Translations under genes and position numbers: made by a program
Source of the DNA: Nymphaea colorata
Lineage: Eukaryota; Streptophyta; Magnoliopsida; Nymphaeales; Nymphaeaceae
Assembly (NCBI RefSeq): GCF_008831285.2
Contig: NC_045142.1
Location: 6,808,608-6,872,607, forward strand
Direction: 5' to 3'
Length of the DNA stretch: 64,000 bases
Shown here: piece after piece, positions 44,800 through 56,661 of the stretch
How positions within the stretch are numbered: position 1 is the first letter of the stretch
Layout: each line of letters begins with the position of its first letter
The notes under the pieces: generated by a model
What the model saw: only the letters and a program-made list of their open reading frames with translations
Told to the model about the DNA's origin: nothing
Database searches by the model: none

Positions 44800-45720
44800 A
44801 ATTCTCTGAAAATCTTACAAAGAAAGAGGAGGGAGAGAGAAAGAGTGTATGTGTGTGTGTGTGTGAGAATTCAGAATTTCAAGTCTTGTGTTCAAAGCAT
44901 ATATCCCATTTTCTATGTGGTAGATGGAATTTTGACACTTGTATTTTTTTCTAAAAACATATAACAAGGATACTAATGAAGAAAGAACGGTATACTCAAA
45001 ATAACCTATGAGAAATGGACTTTATACTTAAATTACCTGTTGATAGTAAATTAGAGCTTTACCAGGAATGGATATATATATTATAGCATTTGTCCCTAAA
45101 AGTCAAGTGCATGTTGTAGCATCGGGCGGCAAATCATCTTGGTTTCCAAATCACATTGGAATCCTCAAAAACTATTGTGCATGCTGATATTCATCAAACT
45201 CTATCACACAGTGTCAGTCAAATGATTGGTACCTTTGTTATTTCATTAATATATTGGTTAATATTGTACAAGAAACGAACGGACCAATATTGGTAGAAAT
45301 ATTGCACGCAAGGACAAAGTTTGTAGGTTATACCATTCAAATTTCGATTCAGATATCCATTTCTTAATGTCTATTACTCGACAGAAATTCAAAAATAAAA
45401 GTCAAACTTGGATCCGATCTAGATTTCAGATTCATGGTCATTCAATCAAGTTTCCCTACAAAAATTTGCTTAGAAAGTCAATATTTCATGAAATAGCTTG
45501 ATTTAGTGTGTGACCTGGCTTTCCGTTCAAAATTTACTTTTCTTCCTATTTTGGAGAAAAGTTATTTCCTCTCAGCAGCTATAAATAGAGACCGACATGG
45601 GGAGCAGAAAGGCACTAGAGTTGGGAATGACCCTAAGCTTGCTATGCTCCTAGGAAAGGGCCTGTTGGCCATTTTGTTCAAATTGGTTTGTTTTGGGCTA
45701 TGTTTTAAGGGATTAGATCA
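44800..45720 (+). repeat. Promoter-like block, copy 5
   Basis: (GT)n at about 44851-44864, CCAAT hairpin at 45249-45294 (left arm changed to ATTGGTTAA), TATA box at 45580. Confidence 0.8.
45580..45587 (+). promoter_or_regulatory. TATA box, promoter-block copy 5
   Basis: TATAAATA in the conserved context. Confidence 0.65.
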
Positions 45721-46286
45721 GATTTTGTCGCTTTTTAAGTCCCTCTCTGTCCTCCTCTTCTATTTTTTGTTTGTTTGTTTTTTCGTCTTTTTCCTCTTCC
45801 CTTGTTTTCCGTTTTTCTTCAACATCTTCCCCTGTTTCTTCTTCTTCGTCATCCTTCTTTTTCTGTTCCTTTTTTGAAATCGTCCCACCTACCATCGGCA
45901 GCTATTCTTCTCATGTCTGGTGTTATTTTTTCAGACTTGGTTATTCTATTACTTATTCTATGCATCCGGCTTTTTCATAGTGCACGCTTCAAAATCCTTT
46001 TTTTAGTGGCAACCCAGGTCATGCCAATGACTATAGGTTTTGTATCGCAGACCCTCTTACCAGACAATGGGTGACAAAAGCAATAGTTTAAATTTACTTC
46101 TCTACTTACCAGATAATGTCTGTTGGAATATTTTTCTTGTTTCTGGAGCTTGATTAAGGGAAAAAAGTACAGGAGCTTAATTTGCACGCAGTCTCTGCTC
46201 TGACTCTTTCCACAAAGGGTAGGTTGAGCAGCCGATGAATATGACAAAGCAGGTTATGAGTTGAGTACGGGAGAAAATAGTCAGGG
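45721..46286 (+). repeat. Leader/intron-like block without BLH exon
   Basis: As at 20861-21436. No gene is seen. Confidence 0.7.
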
Positions 46287-47028
46287 CCCATTTTAATTAT
46301 TTATGCCTCCGCGTAACTGCCCGTCCATTGGGCCTCTTAGAGAAAACAAGGCAGCCGCAAAGAGGACATGTGAAGAGGGTAGAGTAAGACGATGATGCCA
46401 GCACAATTTTGCCTATCCGATTTGCTCATTTTCCTTTCTTGTTTGCAGAGGACATTTGCATTTCATGATACATCTTGAAGTTGCTCATTTTTCCTTTTGT
46501 TTTTTTACTCTTTTACTTCTTGGCGACTGTCTTAATGAAAGCATAGGGTGCGTGAGACATTTCTTTTGGAGTTTTATTCGGTGACCTTGCTTTGTTTTTT
46601 TATTTCTCTGAGGGAACCGGCTTTTGAGCTTCAAAGAGGGAAAACCAATGAAGATTTGGGAGAGTTTCTATTGTTCTTCTGAATAATTATTTTTTAGCAG
46701 CTGGGATATCTAGGGCTCGTAATGCATTCGGAACAGAGATGCAAAGGATCTGATAGAAAGCTGTGGCATAGCTCGGCAATAGTGTTGCCAGGAAATCAGC
46801 GTGCAAGAAGCATCACCCGCTCACCAAGAAGCACCTGGTAATGTTAGGCCATTGCTTCCTGTCAAATCTTTTGCATCTCTGTTCCGAAACCATTACGAGC
46901 CCTTGATATCCCAGCACCTAAGAAAAGATTACTCATAAGAACACTGAGAACTCTCAGAAATCTAAAATCTCGAAAGCCATTGAAAAAAAAATCTAAAAGA
47001 CAAATCTCTTTCACCGAAAATAGTTGTC
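46287..47028. repeat. Palindrome P7, right arm truncated by CACTA/LINE sequence
   Basis: Left arm 46287-46755, inner right arm 46860-47028. At 47029 it changes to the CACTA subterminal sequence without the CACTA end itself. Confidence 0.75.
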
Positions 47029-47340
47029 AGTTACCTGTGATATTTTCACCGGTATTTGTGCCACTGTATCTCAATACTGGTGAAGTTTTTCAATATGTAC
47101 CGGGGCCACTATAACCTTTTTCTTGTTTTGTGGCGTTGTTAAGTGTATGAGCAGCTTCAAGGCTTCAAGCATCCACTTCAAAACTTTTTCTGACAAAAGT
47201 GCCTCAAAAAACTTCGTACTAAGGTGCAGTTGGACCTGAGGCCTGCACTTCACAAGCACCTCACTATGACTCACAGCTTCTACCACAATGCATTTTTTTG
47301 TTAAAAGTAATAGCAAAACTTGTATTTTTTTCCTTTTCTC
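47029..47340 (+). mobile_element. CACTA subterminal region, copy C, end lost
   Basis: 'agttacctgtgatattttca' and 'gaagtttttcaatatgtacc' match the region just inside the CACTA end at 15165 and 23490. The terminal 18 bp are missing. Confidence 0.5.
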
Positions 47341-47366
47341 TTGCTGCATATATAACCCCACGAGAC

Positions 47367-48505
47367 CTTCTCTCCGAACCACTGTTAAAGTTGTACAGCT
47401 TTGCTGCCTCTCTCTATCTCTCACTTCTTGTTGTTGGGGACCAGCTTGCGGTCTCCTTCAATGGGTTGTGTGGTGATTTCTTTTGTCTTGGTCGTGGCCT
47501 TCGTCAGGGTTGTCCATTATCGCCTTTGCTTTATTTCATCATGCTGCGGTCGTTGGCTTCCTCACACCGCATTCACTCTCCTACTTACAAGCCTTCTCCA
47601 TGCTTCAGTATGCTGACGACTTTCTCTTATTTGGCATTGCTTCCCGCCAACAGATTGTAAGAACTTGGCTTATCCTTTGGGTTTTTGTGCTCATCTCGGG
47701 TCTTTCTAATAATTCCACCAAGTGTCACCTTTCCCTCATATACGCAGATCCTACCACGGTACTTCTTGCAGAAGCTTGCTTTGGGGTAAGGCTGCTGACT
47801 TGCCTATGGACTTTTTGGGTCTTCAAATTACGTTGTCGCCTCCGACACCCTCCTTTTGGGATAGAGTTGAGCAGAAAATTATTTATCACCTAGAGTGTCG
47901 GTAGGGTAAGTTGCTTTCTCTCTCAGGTCATATTACTCTTGCTAAACATTGTCTTGCGTCTGTCCCCTCCATGCTTTAGAGGACTTTCGACCTCTTGTGG
48001 CTGTTTTGAATAGCATTGACAAAATCATTCGGAATTTTATCTGGGATGGTGATCGGCCTTATCGTCTCTCTATCTCTTTCTCTCTCTACCACTCTTTCTC
48101 TCTCTCTCTCTCCTCTCTCATACTGCATATGTAACCCAACGAGACATTTGTCCCTCTTTTTGCTGCGTGTGCAACAACAAACTGCGGCTGCAGCAGCTGT
48201 GCCCCTTCTCTCCTGAGGTCATATTACTCTTGCTAAACATTTTCTTGCGTCTGTCCCCTCCATGCTTTAGAGGACTTTCGACCTCTTGTGGCTGTTTTGA
48301 ATAGCATTGACAAAATCATTCGGAATTTTATCTGGGATGGTGATCGGCCTTATCGTCTCTCTATCTCTTTCTCTCTCTACCACTCTTTCTCTCTCTCTCT
48401 CCTCTCTCATACTGCATATGTAACCCAACGAGACATTTGTCCCTCTTTTTGCTGCGTGTGCAACAACAAACTGCGGCTGCAGCAGCTGTGCCCCTTCTCC
48501 TGCCT
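47367..48505 (+). pseudogene. Decayed L1-type LINE reverse transcriptase (copy C), internally deleted
   Basis: GDFFCLGRGLRQGCPLSPLL is retained, but the following FNLVAE part is deleted. The catalytic YADD is at 47609-47620. IRNFIWDGDRP follows at about 48025, and then about 1 kb present in copies A and B (zinc-binding part) is missing, so the sequence jumps to the CT-rich tail. The tail end has the flanking repeat ('ctgcatatgtaacccaacga'). Confidence 0.8.
47925..48505 (+). repeat. 291-bp tandem duplication inside LINE copy C
   Basis: Unit 1 is 47925-48215 and unit 2 is 48216 to about 48505. The units are nearly identical: one T/G change after 'aaacatt' and a 2-bp difference in the CT run. 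The duplication includes the right flanking repeat, so it is younger than the LINE insertion. Confidence 0.85.
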
Positions 48506-49742
48506 CTTCTCTTTCTTCTTCTTCTTCTCTTTATTCTTCTAAAGGTGATGTTCTTTCAATCCCCGCCACTAATGGGAAGTGACCAAGCATTGCCTTCCTA
48601 GTTGGGAAAAATCTGAAAGATTTTTAAGTTTCTAAAACGAAGAAGATTATGGGCAACTCCAAACTATAGCGCAGTTTAATGTTTACTATTTAGTGTTAAG
48701 GAAGGACTCCAATAAATGCAGTAATAAAAATCAAATATCTGCTTAAATAATAAAATAACTCATTCCAATTTACTAAACTTACATAAAGCCTGAAACAAGC
48801 TCCAGCAATATAAAAATGCTATCAATATTCATCTAGATCAGCTTTTCCTCTATCAGGAGCATACCACAAAATATTACCTGTTAGGCAGTACCAAAATGCA
48901 CAAGCATCAAAATCGTTAAAATTCCCTGGCTTAGGATGTTCATTACAAAATATGGGCACCCATCAGCACCTTCTTCTCGAGAAAGAAGAGCTCATGCCCC
49001 CATTTTCCACAAACTTTTAAGACTTGCCTCCTTCATGACTTTTGGTAATGCCTTGCAGCATAGATTAAGCCACATAAAGGCCACTAATGTTTTTCATTGA
49101 GTGGCAATAATATGTACATCACAAAAAATAAAATCCTCAGACAGGATGCGTTACCAATGCAACAGTTTGTTATGGTCCCATTCTGGGATTCCCAGATACC
49201 TTCTTCTCGAGAAAGAAGAGCTCATGCCCCCATTTTGCAGAAACTTTTAAGACTTGCCTCCTTCATGACTTTTGGTAATGCCTTGCAGCATAGGTTAAGC
49301 CACATAAAGGCCACTAATGTTTTTCATTGAGTGGCAATAATATGTACATCACAAAAAATAAAATCCTCAAACAGGATGCGTTACCAATGCAACAGTTTGT
49401 TCTGGTCCCATTCTGGGATTCCCCAGTACCCTGTAGTAAAAAATGTGGGCCCTAGATATGACTTAGATCCGAACCCAAATATTCTATATGGGGAAGAACT
49501 TGTAGAGTTACGATGTCCAAAATAATTCCCAATAATAAACTTGACAAAGCTTACTTAAAGAAAGCTTAATCACAAAACCAATACAAAGTGATCTCACTTG
49601 AAACTCCCACACTCCAGCTCATGAAGTGAACACACGAACTTACTAAACTCTTGCTCAAGGCATTCACCACTCTCTTGATGCTTGACACGAAGGCCAGCAT
49701 TCCCATTTGTAGAGATTGAGAAGGTCAGTGCTGAAGGTTACA
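48506..49742 (-). repeat. Composite noncoding block, copy D
   Basis: As at 25596-26935. The minus-strand TATA position is changed (TACAAAT) near 49706. It contains the tandem duplication listed next and lacks a part near 49594. Confidence 0.55.
48971..49436 (+). repeat. About 232-bp tandem duplication
   Basis: 'ttcttctcgagaaagaagag' at 48971 recurs at 49201, and 'tggcaataatatgtacatca' at 49102 recurs at 49336. The two copies are nearly identical by eye. Matching open frames at 49097 and 49331 are a result of this. Confidence 0.85.
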
Positions 49743-50789
49743 CCACTTTCTAATTCCTATGTTGAAATCAGCTTCAACTTAGTCTATGTTTCCTTGACAT
49801 TTAAGATGCAAAAGCATCGCACCAAAAGGAACTGATTCAAACTAGAGACATGCCCATTCAACCCCTAGCATGACTAACTGCACTATGCACCTTGAGGGTG
49901 TTACTCATGTCTCTTGGCGTTGTTCAATTGAATCTAAACACTAAAAGATGGTCAGATTTTCAACCGGTCGCCTTCTCCTTCACATAATTCTTTCATCATC
50001 AGGGCAAATGAAAGTTACTATCTTGAGCACCTAATTGAATCTCTCTCTCTCTATCACACACACACACACACCATAGAGAAATGCAAGTGTTGCCGATTTA
50101 CTGAATACAAAGGAGTATTTCTACCATTATAGAAAAGGAGGTATTTTAGTCGTTTTGGTAAATAATCATCCCCATCATTTGATTTTTGCCCTTATAACTG
50201 GATTGTTTTTTTAATCAGAAGGGAAACTTTGTCATTTGGCCAAGAAAAACAATTCGCATGTTCTAGCCCCAACATATAACTCTAATGTTTATATAAAGAA
50301 GAAGAAAGTTTTAGGACAACCATATAACGTGGGTGTGGTACTACTTTTCTGAAAAGAAAAAGGATCATGATCTTCCATCTTTAAATGTTTAGACTGTTCT
50401 TGTTGGAAGTTGAAATTGCCTCATTTGTCTTAGTTGCAGCCAAATCCTATTGATGTATGTTTGATTGTATTCGAACTCCATACACATGCAGCGATTATGT
50501 CCAATTACCTAGTCATGTCTTTTGCTTAGTCACAATTAGCTCATGGATGGACATTTCCTCCACCATCTTGTGATCGAATTCCCGAAAGGGCACCATTTGA
50601 TTTGGTTAATATTGAGCAAAAGGATACAATTTTAAGTTGATACGCTGACTACATGAAAAGCTTGACTTGGGCATATAAAGCTCTGCTTATTAAAAAAAAA
50701 CTACCATTAAGAGTTTATGACCGCACTTTGCCTGCCACTGCCCTTTACAACTTGACTAGTATTGGCAAATCGGTATAACTTAAATAAAC
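49743..50789 (+). repeat. Intermediate block, copy with CT/CA microsatellite
   Basis: Microsatellite at about 50038-50072. Colinear with 26936-27899. No gene is seen. Confidence 0.75.
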
Positions 50790-51750
50790 AGTGAAATTCT
50801 CTGAATATCTAACAAAGAAAGAGGAGGGAGAGAGAAAGAGTGTATGCGTGTGTGTGTGTGTGTGTGAGAATTCAGAATTTTAAATCTTGTGTACAAAGCT
50901 TATATCCTGTTTTCTATGTGGTAAAGATGGAATTTTGACACTTGTATTTTTTCTAGAAACATATAACAAGGATACTAATGAAGAAATAACTGTATAGTCA
51001 AAATAACATATGAGAAATGGACTTTATACTAAAATTAGCAGTTCATAATAAATTAGAGCAACCAAGAATGGACATATATATTATAGCATTTGTCCTAAAA
51101 GTCAAATGCATGTTGTAGCATCGAGCTGCAAATCATCTTGGGTTCCGAATCACATTGGAATCCTCAAAAACTAGTGTTCATGCTGATATTCATCAAACTC
51201 TATCACACCGTGTCAGTCAAAGGACTGGTATCTTTGTTATTTGATTAATATATTGGTCAATATTGTATAAGGACCGAACGGACCAATATTGGTTGAAATA
51301 TTGCATGCATGGACAAAGTTCATAGGTTATTTCATTCAAATTTCGATTCAGATATCCGTTTCTTAATGTCTATTACTCTAAAGAAATTCAAATATAATAC
51401 TCAATCTTGGATCCAATCTAGATTTCAGATTTGTGGTCATTCAATCATGTTTCCCTGCAAAAATTTGCTTAAAAAGTCAATAATTCATGAAATAGTTTGA
51501 TTTAGTGTGTGACCTGGCTTTCAATTCAAAAATTAGTTTTCTTCCTATTTTGAAGAAAAGTTATTTCCTCTCAACAGCTATAGACGAGACAGACATGGGG
51601 AGCAGAATGGCACCAAATTAAAAGGCAATGAGCTTGTACTAGAAGTTGGGAATGACCCTAAGCTTGCTATGCTCCTTGCTAGGAAAGGGACTGTTGGCCA
51701 TTTTGTTCAAATTGGCTTTGTTTTGGGCTATGTTTTAGGGGATTAGATCA
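50790..51750 (+). repeat. Promoter-like block, copy 6
   Basis: (GT)n at about 50846-50867, CCAAT hairpin at 51249-51293. The TATA position at 51579 is changed to TATAGACG. Closest to copy 3. Confidence 0.8.
51579..51586 (+). promoter_or_regulatory. Degenerate TATA position, promoter-block copy 6
   Basis: TATAGACG where five other copies read TATAAATA; probably not a working TATA box. Confidence 0.4.
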
Positions 51751-52300
51751 GATTTTGTCGTTTTTCCGTTCCTCTCTGTCTTCCTCTGCTTTTTTTTTTT
51801 TGTCTATTTCCTCTTCCCTTGTTTTCCGTTTTTCTTCAACATCTTCCCCTGTTTCTTCTTCTTCGTCATCCTTCTTTTTCTGTTCCTTTTTAGTAATCGT
51901 CCCATCTACCATTGGCAGCTATTCTTCTCATGTCTGGCTTTATTTTTTCAGACTTGGTTATTCTATACTTATTTATGCATCCGGCTTTTTCATAGAGCAT
52001 GCTTCAAAAACCCATTTTTTTGTGGCAGCCCAGGTCATGGCAATGACTATAGGTTTTGTAATGCGGACCCTCTTACCAGACAATGGGTGACAAATGCAGT
52101 AGTGTAAATTTACTTCTCTAATTAGCAGATAATGTCTGTTAGAAAATTTTTCTTTTTGCTGGAGCTTGGTAAAGGTAAAAAAGTAAAGGAGCTGAATTTG
52201 TGTGCAGTCTCTGCTCTGACTCTTTCCGCAAAGGGAAGGCTAGCAGCCGATGAATATCACGAAGCAGGTTATGAGTTGAGTACTGGAGAATATAGGCAGG
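51751..52300 (+). repeat. Leader/intron-like block without BLH exon
   Basis: As at 28851-29407. No gene is seen. Confidence 0.7.
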
Positions 52301-53364
52301 GCCCATTTTAATTATTTATGCCTCCGCATAATTGCCCTTCCATTGGGCCTCTTAGAAAAAACAAGGCAGCCGCAAAGAGGACATGTGAAGAGGGTAGAGT
52401 AAGACGATGATGCCAGCACAATTTTGCCTATCCGATTTTCTCATTTTCCTTTCTTGTTTGCAGATGACATTTGCATTTCATGATACATCTTCAAGTTGCT
52501 CATTTTTCCTTTTGTTTTTTTACTCTTTTACTTCTTGGCGACTGTCTTAATGAAAGCACAGGGTGCGTGAGACATTTCTTTTGGACTTTTTATTCGGTAA
52601 CCTTGCTTTGTTTTTTTATTTCTCTGAGGGAACCGGCTTTTGAGCTTCAAAGAGGGAAAACCAATGAAGATTTGGAGAGTTTCTATTGTTCTTCTGAATA
52701 ATTATTTTTTAGCTGCTGGGATATCTAGGGCTCGTAATGCATTCGGAACAGAGATGCAAAGGATCTGGTAGAAAGCTGTTGCACAGCTCGGCAATAGTGT
52801 TGCGAGGAAATCAGTGTGAGAGAAGCATCATCCGCTCACCAAGAAGCACCTGGTAATGTCTGGCCATTGCTTCCTGTCAGATCTTTTGCATCTCTGTTCC
52901 GAATCCATTACGTGCCCTTGATATCCCAGCACCTAAGAATTGATTACTCAAAAAGAACGCCAAGAACTCTCAGAAATCTTTGTTGGCTTTCCCTCTCTAA
53001 AGCTCAAAGGCCATTGAATAAAAATATCTAAGAGACAAATCTCTCATGCTCCACGTTCCAACAGAAATCTTTCACCGAAAATAGTGATCAAGAAACAAAA
53101 GAGTGAAAAAATGGAAGGGTATTCGCCTCACCTTATCTTCCTTCCTAATTTCCTGTTTCAGCAAAAAATGTATCACGAAATTCCAAATGTCCCCGACGAA
53201 CAAGAAAGGAAAACGAGCTAGTCCGATAGGCGAAATTGTGTTGGCATCGTCACCTTACTCTACCCTTTTCGCATGTCCTCGCTGTGACCGCCTTGTTCTC
53301 CCTCTCCGCTGAAATAGGCCCAACGGAAGGGAAATTACACAAGGCATAAATTATTAAAACGGGT
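52301..53364. repeat. Long imperfect palindrome P8, complete
   Basis: Left arm 52301-52770, right arm 52874-53364. Same design as P3 and P6. Confidence 0.85.
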
Positions 53365-53884
53365 CTCCGTTTCAAGCTTGTTAAAGTCGTCTCAATGCAG
53401 CGAAGCTCTTCTTAAACTGTCAAGCTGGGCTCGATAATATTAACTTATGAGTTCACGTTTCAAAAGGTGGACCAGTATGACTTATGACTTCAGTCAACTC
53501 AGGTAAACTTGAGCCTATGCGAGTTTACATAAACTCTCCCCTCTTCGCATGTCCTCAATATGACCACCTTGTTTTCTCTCCACCAAAAGAGGCCCAAAGG
53601 AAGGGCAACTACAAAAGGCATAAATTATTAAAATGGGTCTCCCTTTCAAGCTCATTAAAGTCATCTCAATGCAGTCCGACTCGAGTTCCATAAACTCATG
53701 ACTAGACTCACTAAAGTAAATGAGTCAAGATGTGAACTTAAGCTTAACTCACGACCTCAAAAACCCGGCTAAAACTCGAGCTAGATTTGAGCTTTGATGA
53801 GTAGAATCAAATGAACTAGAATCGTTGTTCACCTACCCCAAGTGTATGGAAAGACTTAAAAGTAGTGATATGCAAAGAAATTTG
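53365..53884 (+). repeat. Linker block with an extra palindrome fragment
   Basis: The linker is interrupted at about 53535-53655 by a second outer right-arm piece ('ctcccctcttcgcatgtcct' to 'attattaaaatgggtctc'). This is the same kind of rearrangement as at 30324-30451, so the two regions share it by descent. Confidence 0.7.
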
Positions 53885-54179
53885 AAAACTCAAATTTCTG
53901 GTTTTATTTTTGTGGACTTGGTTATTCTACAACTTATTCTATGCTCCCTTTGCAGCCCCGGTTGGGGAGGGATCTCGCCCACCGTTTGGCCTTGTCATGA
54001 TTTCACATTATCGGATGGCTCTAATACTTGGTACTTCAAGTTCTGGAACTACCAACTATCCTTTCATCGTAATGGGTGTCAGCAGCGGCCGGACGAAGAT
54101 CATTCTTTCATTATTGATTGGAAGATGATTGATCTGTTAATTGAATACTAGGGCTTTCGTTCTGTCAATTTCAGAAATC
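53885..54179 (+). promoter_or_regulatory. Leader of BLH copy 3 with splice-acceptor-like sites
   Basis: 'ctccctttgcag' at about 53945-53956 and 'ctgtcaatttcag' shortly before the ATG at 54180. The inverted exon remnant is present ('ccccagttggggagggatct'). Relative to copy 2 about 20 bp are missing near 54080. Confidence 0.5.
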
Positions 54180-54653
54180 ATGGCTACTCACTTCTCTGGC
54201 AATGGCGCAGAGATTAAATCGGACAGCTTGCAGACACAGTACCTGATGAACCCAAGATATGATGGATTTCCCAAGCCAACGACACAAGTCAAAGTAGTTT
54301 TGGTCAATCAGCAAGCCAGAAATTCATTGCTGGCAAACCACCAGCAGTTCATCGGCATCCCGCTTCCACTGGCAACTCAGGCGTTCATGGTCAACCAGCT
54401 GAGTGAGGTGAATTCGGCCTTCATGGCTTCCAATCTCAGGCATCATAACCTATGGAGGAACAACGTCAGCGAATCGTCGTTTGTCCAGTTGATTGGCGAT
54501 GCCAGTCAGATGGCCGCTGCTTCCTCCGTGAATCAGTTTCATATTTTGGCGATGGCGAAAAACTCCGGCCACCAAACAATCGTTGAGATCCCTCCCAAAG
54601 AGCGGCTACATGAAGCTAACACATTCGCTGAATTGCAATTCTTAATGGCATAA
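54180..54653 (+). pseudogene. BEL1-like homeodomain (BLH) first coding exon, copy 3, open but truncated
   Basis: 157 codons from ATG 54180 to the TAA ending at 54653, the same length and frame as copy 2. It begins MATHFSGNGAEIKSDSLQTQ, then YLMNP, KVVLVNQQARNSL, NHQQFIGIPLP and HHNLW, closer than copy 2 to the BLH pattern (QTQYLMNP, FIGIPLP). Length conservation without indels between two diverged copies is notable, but the SKY, BELL and homeobox parts are missing. Whether it is expressed is unknown. Confidence 0.68.
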
Positions 54654-54931
54654 AGAAAGTCATGCATATGATCAATGCCACAAGGACACAGCTACAAACC
54701 TCCCAACAGGCAATTTATGAGTCATCTGATGGAGCATTCAGCTTGACTTTAGAAAATTTGGCTTGTTGCTAGAGCTTGGGCATGTCCTGAACTTTGAGAA
54801 AATGGGAAAAGAGTAAAGGAGCTTAATTAGCGCAGATTCTCTTGTCTGACTCCTTCTGCAAAGGGTATGTAGAGAGGCCGATGAATTTCACAAAGCAGGT
54901 TATAAGTTGAGTACTGGAGAAAATATGCAGG
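54654..54931 (+). repeat. Block downstream of BLH exon, copy 3
   Basis: As 31565-31842. Confidence 0.75.
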
Positions 54932-55209
54932 CTCCATTTTAATTATTTATGCCTCCGTGTAGTTGCCCTTGCCTCTCAGAGAAAATAAGTCAACCGCAAA
55001 GCCGACACGTGAAGAGGATGATGCCAGCACAATTTTGCGCATTGGATTTGCTCATTTTCCTTTCTTGTTTGCAGGGGACATTCAGAATTTCATGATACAT
55101 CTTTGGCTGAGGTAGAAAACTAGAAAAAAATGAAAAGGGGAGACCAATTCCCTTTTGTCTTTTCACTCTTTTGTTTCTTGACTACTGTTTTTGGTGAAAG
55201 CACAGGGGG

Positions 55210-55980
55210 TTGGGCTTCACATGAGTCGAGTCGAGCTCGAGCTCGGCTCGACCCATGTTTAATCAGCTCGAGCTTGACTTGAGCGACTGCCTTCAAGCTC
55301 GAGCTCGACTCGAGCTTCAAGATCAAGCTCGACTCAAGTGGCTCGTTTAAACTCATCTATCCTCAGTAATGTGCATGCTGCGATACGGCTACTGCTTTGA
55401 CAAGTACTCATTTCCTTTCGCCCTCAAGGCATGTGCCTTCCTTTTGACTCCATCCGAGGGCTCGCAGCTCCATGCCCAAATCTTGACCAAATTTTGAAGG
55501 CGGGTTTCGATGACGACGATGTCTTCATGAACAACAGCCTGATTCTCCACCTGTCATGAGCACCCCATTAAGGCATGGGGAGGACGAGCGTGGTGAGTTA
55601 AGAGAAAAATGGAGAGAGAATGAAAAGAGTGATTGATTGATTGAAAAGTGTAATGATGAAAGTGGGGTGTAATAATGAGGGTAAAAGGACTAAAGAGGAA
55701 AAAAAAGAAGGGAAAATTAAAAAATGCAAAACAATAAAAAATGAGATAGGCTGTGTGGGTGAGAGGAAAAAAGAGGAAAAACTAAAAAAAAAAAGAAAAA
55801 AAAAGAAATTAAAGTCGAGCCGAGTCGAGTTCGACTAACTCGAACTCAGCTCTTTAACATACTCGAGTTTATATTTAATCTCGAGCTTGACTCGTATAAA
55901 AAACGAGTCAAGCTCGAGTCGAGTTTACTCGAGCGACTTCGAGTCGAGCCCAAGTTGGCTTGACTCATTGTGCAGCCCTA
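55210..55980. mobile_element. hAT-like non-autonomous element with captured PPR fragment, copy 2
   Basis: Same insertion site as at 32139. Left end TTGGGCTTCACATGAGTCGA (first bases changed), right end the complement of TAGGGCTGCACAATGAGTC. Flanks ACAGGGGG (55202-55209) and ATAGGCGG (55981-55988). An A-rich expansion at about 55690-55810 makes it longer than copy 1. Confidence 0.75.
55380..55560 (+). pseudogene. PPR-protein gene fragment inside hAT element, copy 2
   Basis: Reads YGYCFDKYSFPFALKACAF, then LLTPSEGSQLHAQIL, without the TGA of copy 1. A 14-bp insertion containing a repeated 'caaat.ttga' then shifts the frame before 'GFDDDVFMNNSLI'. SFPFALKACA and QLHAQIL are hallmarks of PLS-type PPR proteins. 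Confidence 0.75.
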
Positions 55981-56661
55981 ATAGGCGGGCGTGAGAGATT
56001 GTCTTTTGGATTTTTTATACCGTGGCAAATGAAATTTCTCTCATTGATCAAGTTTTTTAGCTTTGGACAGGGAAAGCCAATGAAACTTTTGGGAGAGTTT
56101 CTGGTATTCTTTTACCTAAATATTTCTTAGGTGCTGGGATATCTAGGGCTCATAATGGATTCGGAACAGAAAAGCGAAAGATCTGACAGAAAGCTGTGGC
56201 ATTGCCAAGAAAGTATTGTGCGGGAAGCATCGCTCACTCACCAAGAAGCACAGGGTAATGCCTGGCGGTTGCGTAACGCCACTGCTTCCTATCAGATTTT
56301 TTGCATCTTTGTTTTGAATTCATTCGGAGCCCTTGATATTCCGGCACCTGAAAAATAATTACTCAAAAGAACACTGAAAACTCTCACAAATCTTTGTCAG
56401 TTTTCCCTCACTAAAGCTCAAAGGCCATTGAATAAAAAATCTAAAAGACAATCTCTCATGCTCTACATTCTTTCACCAAAAATAGTCCGCATGAATCAAA
56501 AGAGTGAAAAAATCGATGGGAATTTGCCACACCTTTATCTGTTTCCTCATTTCCTTCTTCAGCCAAAAATGTATCACGAAATTTGAAATGTCCCTGCAAA
56601 CAAGAGAGGAAAATGAGCAAATCTGAGAAGCAAAATTGTGTTGGCATCATCATCTTACTCC

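Larger units (their letters stand above)
54932..56661. repeat. Palindrome P9, left arm split by hAT element
   Basis: Left arm 54932-56190 with the hAT element at 55210-55980 inside; right arm 56290-56661, lacking the outer part and joined to the 165-bp-repeat block as in P1. Confidence 0.75.
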
